A stretch of 64,000 nt of DNA, from the NCBI GenBank assembly GCA_034669045.1, contig JAXDOD010000130.1, positions 1 to 64,000 of the forward strand, in the 5' to 3' direction. Source of the stretch: VAZQ01 sp034669045. Its GTDB lineage: Bacteria > Pseudomonadota > Alphaproteobacteria > Rhizobiales > Xanthobacteraceae. A program made the translations under genes and the position numbers. Shown piece after piece: positions 60,604 to 64,000 of the stretch (its first letter is position 1; the number at the start of each line of letters is the position of its first letter). A model generated the notes under the pieces. The model was not told the DNA's origin and did no database searches. It saw only the letters and a list, made by a program, of their open reading frames with translations.

Positions 60604-60711
60604 GTCCGCTCGTCCCCGCGAAAGCGGGGATCCAGGGCAAGAGATCGAGCAATCAGAGCAGACGATTCCTGGATTCCCGCGTGCGCGGGACTGAGCGGGT
60701 GAGGTCGTGGG
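60604..60711. repeat. Interspersed repeat, copy 2 (first copy at 2844-2950)
   Basis: Same orientation as copy 1, with two hairpins 'ccccgcgaaagcgggg' and 'cccgcgtgcgcggg'. It fills part of the gap between the exported protein gene and the amidohydrolase gene and may terminate transcription of either. Confidence 0.8.
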
Positions 60712-60782
60712 CCGCGGATCAGCCAGGCCGTTGATCGGTGCTCGGCTTGGCCTTGGCCTTCGCCGTTCACGCAAGCGAAGAA

Positions 60783-61931
60783 TTACTCCAGCCGCTTGAT
60801 CCAACTCCTGGCGTTCTCGCGCAGGATCTTCTTCCGCCCCGCCTCCGAGATCGCGCCGTTGAAGACCCAGTTGAGCGGGTCGAAGGTGGCGTGCGGCCAG
60901 TCGGACGAATAAAGCAGCCAGTCCTCGCCCTTGCACAGCGTCATGAGCGGCTTGAAGTGCTCGGGCTTCTTCGGGAAGCACATCGGCTGGCTGGAGAAGC
61001 GGATGTTGCTGTCGAAATATTCGCTCGGCAGCTTCGACAGGAACTTCTCGCCCGACTCGAGCTTGCGCTCGGTGAGCTTGATGTCGCCGGGATGGCTCAG
61101 ATAGTAGTCGTCGGCGCGCGCCATGAATTCCGGCAGCCACCAGAAGCCGCCTTCCTTGATGATCATCCGCAGGCTCGGGAATTTGTCGAACAGCCCCTGC
61201 ATGATCATGCTGCCCACATAGGCCATGCTGATGGAGACGGCGGACAGCCCCACCAGCTCGGTCCAGGTTCGCGTGCCTTCCGACAGCGGCGTCGACTTCT
61301 GCCAGAACATCCCGATATGCGAGGTCACCACGAGGTCGTGCTCGACCGCCGCTTCGAAGATCGGATCGTGCTTCGCCGTCCCGATCGGCTCGTAGTTGCC
61401 GCCGAATTCGGTATAGACGCCGACGAATCCGCGATGGGCTCCGACCCGCCGGATCTCCGCCGCGCCGTCGGCCGGGTTGCGGTGGTTGATCATGATCTCG
61501 GCCTTGAGCCGCGGGCTCGCCGGCAGCACCTCGTTGACCAGGAAATCGTTGTAGGCGGCGGCCGTCGCGGTCACCATCGACTGGTGGAACATGCTCTGCG
61601 GGCGGGTGAAGCCCGGCGTGATGATGACGGTCTCCACCCCGATCTCGTCGAGCACGCGCAGGATGTCGGCGGCGCTGCGCGCGCGCCCTTGCGTTTCCTG
61701 TCCGGTGCCTTCGAGGCCGATGGCGTATTTGGGCGAGTAGTCGCCGCCGGCGAGCGGAAAGCTCGTGAGCTCGCTGCGGAACGGCTCCTTCAGGTATTTG
61801 CGCAGGTCCGACCATTCCGGGAGCATGTGGAAATCGGTGTCGACGACCCGATAGGCGCGCCCGCGCGGGTCGATCGGCTGCGGCGTAACGCGGTTGGCAT
61901 GTTCGCGCCGTGGATCGGTCAAGACGTTCAT
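60783..61931 (-). CDS. Amidohydrolase family protein (amidohydrolase_2)
   Basis: A 382-residue protein from ATG 61931. The start 'RVVDTDFHMLPEW' has Asp-x-Asp-x-His in place of the usual first His pair, 'LVVTSHIGMFW' supplies a metal His, and 'LLYSSDWPHATFDPLNW' the catalytic Asp, as in the decarboxylase-type members of the family. 'AAYNDFLVNEVLPASPRLKA' is a common segment of this group. It is the last gene of the leftward operon with the Rieske ferredoxin (28 bp apart), so a role in degradation of an aromatic-derived acid is likely. Confidence 0.9.
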   Translation of the reverse strand: MNVLTDPRREHANRVTPQPIDPRGRAYRVVDTDFHMLPEWSDLRKYLKEPFRSELTSFPLAGGDYSPKYAIGLEGTGQETQGRARSAADILRVLDEIGVETVIITPGFTRPQSMFHQSMVTATAAAYNDFLVNEVLPASPRLKAEIMINHRNPADGAAEIRRVGAHRGFVGVYTEFGGNYEPIGTAKHDPIFEAAVEHDLVVTSHIGMFWQKSTPLSEGTRTWTELVGLSAVSISMAYVGSMIMQGLFDKFPSLRMIIKEGGFWWLPEFMARADDYYLSHPGDIKLTERKLESGEKFLSKLPSEYFDSNIRFSSQPMCFPKKPEHFKPLMTLCKGEDWLLYSSDWPHATFDPLNWVFNGAISEAGRKKILRENARSWIKRLE

Positions 61932-61959
61932 GCGCTCCTCCTTCGTCCCGGCTCGGTCC

Positions 61960-62268
61960 TCACGCGCGCAGGATCACCTCGCCGCCGTCGACCGCGATCT
62001 CGTAGGTGCGCACCTTCTGGCGCGGGTCGCTCTCCAGCGAGCCGTCGTCGAGCCGCCAGTTCCAGTGATGCCAGGGGCAGCGCACCATCCTGTCCTCGAC
62101 GACCACCTCGCCGTCGCACAGCGAGGCGCCCTTGTGCGGGCAGACATTGCTGATGGCGAAGAAGTCGTCGCCGACGCGGAACACCGCGATGGTGCGCCGG
62201 CCGGCCTGCACGGCGACCGCCTTGCCCGCGGGGAACTCCTCCACCTTTCCAACCAGGTATTCCGTCAT
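61960..62268 (-). CDS. Rieske [2Fe-2S] ferredoxin
   Basis: A 102-residue soluble protein from ATG 62268. The cluster ligands are Cys43 and His45 in 'NVCPHKGASLCDG' and Cys64 and His67 in 'VRCPWHHWNWRLDDG'. It is of the size of ferredoxins that feed Rieske oxygenases or of NirD-like subunits. It lies between the aldolase-like and amidohydrolase genes. No oxygenase is visible within the window, so one might lie beyond the right edge. Confidence 0.92.
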   Translation of the reverse strand: MTEYLVGKVEEFPAGKAVAVQAGRRTIAVFRVGDDFFAISNVCPHKGASLCDGEVVVEDRMVRCPWHHWNWRLDDGSLESDPRQKVRTYEIAVDGGEVILRA

Positions 62269-62309
62269 CGTGCTTCGAGCTGCAGGCGTTGGACGACGCG
62301 CACCCTCCC

Positions 62310-63260
62310 TCACTCCGCCGGCACCAGCGTCCGGTATTTCTCGCAGATCTTCTTCCAGCGCTCGACCCGCTGCGTCATGCGCTCCGTCACCTCCGGCGGA
62401 ATCTCCACGAAGGGCGGGCGCAGCGGGCCGGGGTCGACATAGCCGGCGATGCGGATCGCGACCTTGGCCGCGGTCTCGCGCCACGACAGGCTCGCCGGCG
62501 GCTGGCCGGGCGGCGCGATGTCGAGCGTGATCGCCTTGGCGGCCTCGGTGTCGCCGTGCTTGACGGCGTCGCGCAGCGCAAGCTGCGGCCACGGTCCCAT
62601 CCAGGCGTCGATCGACCACAGGCCGGCGGCGCCGAGCGGCGCATAGGTGATGTATTGGCCCTGGTGCACGAACACGCCCATCTTGCCGCGGATGATCTTC
62701 TGCAGCGCGACGAATTCCTCCGGCGTGCGGTGGCTGTCCTTCATCGCGATCACGGCGCGGTTCTTGGTGAGCTCGTGGAACGCCTCGACCGGGATGGTGA
62801 CGTGGTGGAGCGCCGGGTTGTGGTAGATCATGATGTTGAGCTTCGGGAACATCTCGCCGATGTCGCGGTAGAAGCGGATGGCGTTCTCGACGCTGGACGG
62901 GAAATAATACGGCACGCCGGCGAGCACGCCGTCGGCGCCGGAGTTCTCGATCATCCTGAGCTTCGCCACCGCCTCGCGGCTGTTCACCGAGGTGATGCCG
63001 ATGAACAGCGGCACGCGCTTCTTCACCACCGCCACGCATTCATGCGCCAGCGTGCGGAACTCCTCCGGCAGCAGCGTATGGCATTCGCCGAAGCTGCCGG
63101 TGGTCGCGATCACGTCGGCGCCGTCGCGGATCATGCGGTCGAGGCCGTGGTGCAGCCGGCCGACGTCGACGGTGGAGGTCGCGCGGATGTCGGCCGCGTC
63201 GTCGGTCGCGAAGGCCGGCATCATGGCCATCAGGCCGCCGAGGTCGCTTGCGCTCAGCAT
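62310..63260 (-). CDS. DapA-family hydratase-aldolase (trans-o-hydroxybenzylidenepyruvate hydratase-aldolase-like)
   Basis: A 316-residue Schiff-base aldolase from ATG 63260. The lysine is Lys174 in 'VIAMKDSHRTPEEF' and the partner Tyr is Tyr146 in 'IMIYHNPALHHVT'. 'IATTGSFGECHTLLPEEF' at about residue 51 matches the NahE/PhdG subgroup, whose substrates are aryl-pyruvates from naphthalene or phenanthrene breakdown, better than lysine-biosynthetic DapA. It cleaves such compounds to an aldehyde and pyruvate. It lies in the operon with Bug, Rieske and amidohydrolase genes. The subgroup call is moderate; family is firm. Confidence 0.87.
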   Translation of the reverse strand: MLSASDLGGLMAMMPAFATDDAADIRATSTVDVGRLHHGLDRMIRDGADVIATTGSFGECHTLLPEEFRTLAHECVAVVKKRVPLFIGITSVNSREAVAKLRMIENSGADGVLAGVPYYFPSSVENAIRFYRDIGEMFPKLNIMIYHNPALHHVTIPVEAFHELTKNRAVIAMKDSHRTPEEFVALQKIIRGKMGVFVHQGQYITYAPLGAAGLWSIDAWMGPWPQLALRDAVKHGDTEAAKAITLDIAPPGQPPASLSWRETAAKVAIRIAGYVDPGPLRPPFVEIPPEVTERMTQRVERWKKICEKYRTLVPAE

Positions 63261-63297
63261 GGTGGTGCTCCTTGATCTGCCCGGCGGCGTCCCCGGG

Positions 63298-64000
63298 TCA
63301 CTTTGCGGCCAGCGCCGACTTGAGAAGCTCGACCGCGCTCTTGGGCGAGCGTAGCACGCGCGAGACCATCTGCTCCAGTTCGTGCCCGTCGACCAGCTTG
63401 ATCTCGATATTGGCGCGCGCGGCGTCGGCCAGGAACTCCGGATCGGTCATGGTCCTGGCGAAGGCCGTGCGCAGCGCCGCCACCCGCTCGGCCGGCACGC
63501 CCGGCGCGGTCAGGAACGGCCGGCCGAGATCGGCCGTCACCGACATCAGCTCGAAGGTGGCCCTGACGTCCGGCGTGGTGGCGAGATCGACCAGGAGCGG
63601 CACGTCCGGCAGCTCGCGATGCTTTTCGAGGCTCATCTGCATGAGCGGGACGATCTTCTTGTCGCGCACCCATTCCGGCCGGCTGACCTTCCAATCGCTC
63701 CACGGGTTGGAGCCGTGGCCTTCCACCTCGCCGCGTTCGAGCGCGAGCTTGATCGCGGTCGCGCCCTGGTAGCCGCTCACGATCTTAAATTTGGTGCCCA
63801 GGAGCTCGTTGGTGAGCTTGGGGTAGATGTAATTCGTCCCGGTGGCCGAGGTCGCGCCGATCACGACCTCCTTCTTCTTGGCGTCATCCATCGAGCGCAC
63901 GCCGGTCGCGTGCCAGACGACGAGCACGTCGTCGAGCAGCATCGGGCTGCCGATCCAGTTGAAGCGCGCGGCGTCGTATTGCACGCCGGTCTCGCCGGTG
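63298..64000 (-). CDS. Bug/TctC-family periplasmic receptor, C-terminal part (runs off right edge)
   Basis: The frame is open from base 64000 to the stop at 63298, giving 234 residues of the C-terminal two thirds. Features: 'RFNWIGSPMLLDDVLVVWHA', 'LLGTKFKIVSGYQGATAIKLALERGEVEG', 'DLGRPFLTAPGVPAERVAALR'. It resembles the receptors at 38483 and 15045. It is the first visible gene of the operon; the stop is 38 bp from the aldolase-like gene. Confidence 0.92.
   Translation of the reverse strand, partial: TGETGVQYDAARFNWIGSPMLLDDVLVVWHATGVRSMDDAKKKEVVIGATSATGTNYIYPKLTNELLGTKFKIVSGYQGATAIKLALERGEVEGHGSNPWSDWKVSRPEWVRDKKIVPLMQMSLEKHRELPDVPLLVDLATTPDVRATFELMSVTADLGRPFLTAPGVPAERVAALRTAFARTMTDPEFLADAARANIEIKLVDGHELEQMVSRVLRSPKSAVELLKSALAAK

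Overview
The window reads as chromosome of a GC-rich alphaproteobacterium of the Hyphomicrobiales (Bradyrhizobium / Xanthobacteraceae type). The grounds are the uniformly high GC, a CysN-CysC fusion of the rhizobial NodQ type, a bacterial Ku protein, an ICE-like (Irr-type) iron element in front of a TonB receptor, and a large expansion of Bug/TctC-type periplasmic receptors. I saw no rRNA, tRNA, CRISPR array or prophage. Species cannot be fixed from the sequence alone.

Layout, left to right. 1-2.8 kb: a leftward catabolic run (Asp/Glu racemase-like enzyme, two small cupins, a UbiD-like decarboxylase cut by the window edge). 3.1-7.0 kb: an ABC importer (binding protein, CapA-like phosphoesterase, fused permease) with no ATPase gene. 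7.0-9.5 kb: a lower-GC patch with a divergent Bug receptor, a broken second copy of the permease 3' end and an orphan amino-acid-type binding protein. 9.9-12.6 kb: Ku and small or membrane proteins. 12.7-17.3 kb: tandem bicupins, a Bug receptor and a periplasmic protein of unknown role. 17.5-22.4 kb: cysD and cysNC, then a class III CoA-transferase and a citryl-CoA-lyase-like protein. 22.5-30.4 kb: UbiD plus VOC, Bug plus a tricarballylate-dehydrogenase-like flavoprotein, and a leftward PrpD/Bug/dienelactone-hydrolase operon. 30.6-35.4 kb: a TonB siderophore receptor divergent from exbB-exbD-tonB. 35.4-40.7 kb: a leftward acyl-CoA dehydrogenase/SDR/Bug operon and a rightward Bug/CoA-transferase pair. 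40.7-48.1 kb: small regulators, orphan immunity and antitoxin-like proteins, a pentapeptide-repeat protein, a cytochrome c and a PQQ dehydrogenase. 48.3-54.6 kb: amidohydrolase, SDR, Bug, ADP-forming acyl-CoA synthetase and a hydroxycinnamoyl-CoA hydratase/lyase-like enzyme. 54.6-57.5 kb: a REP-associated transposase with its REP elements and a 105-bp inverted repeat. 57.5-64 kb: SDR, Bug, a second copy of the unknown periplasmic protein, and a leftward operon of Bug (cut by the edge), DapA-type hydratase-aldolase, Rieske ferredoxin and amidohydrolase.

The unifying theme is scavenging of organic acids. Nine Bug receptors occur in 64 kb, mostly fused into small operons with CoA-transferases, acyl-CoA dehydrogenases, UbiD-type decarboxylases, cupins, amidohydrolases or aldolases, yet no TctA/TctB membrane components are present. 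The most likely picture (inference) is that each operon pairs a substrate-specific receptor with the enzymes for that substrate and that the membrane parts lie elsewhere. The best candidates for something undescribed are the repeated pairing of a Bug receptor with a periplasmic protein of unknown function (16441-17292 and 59662-60519), the CapA-like enzyme inside an ABC importer operon, and the bicupin/cupin family that accompanies these genes.
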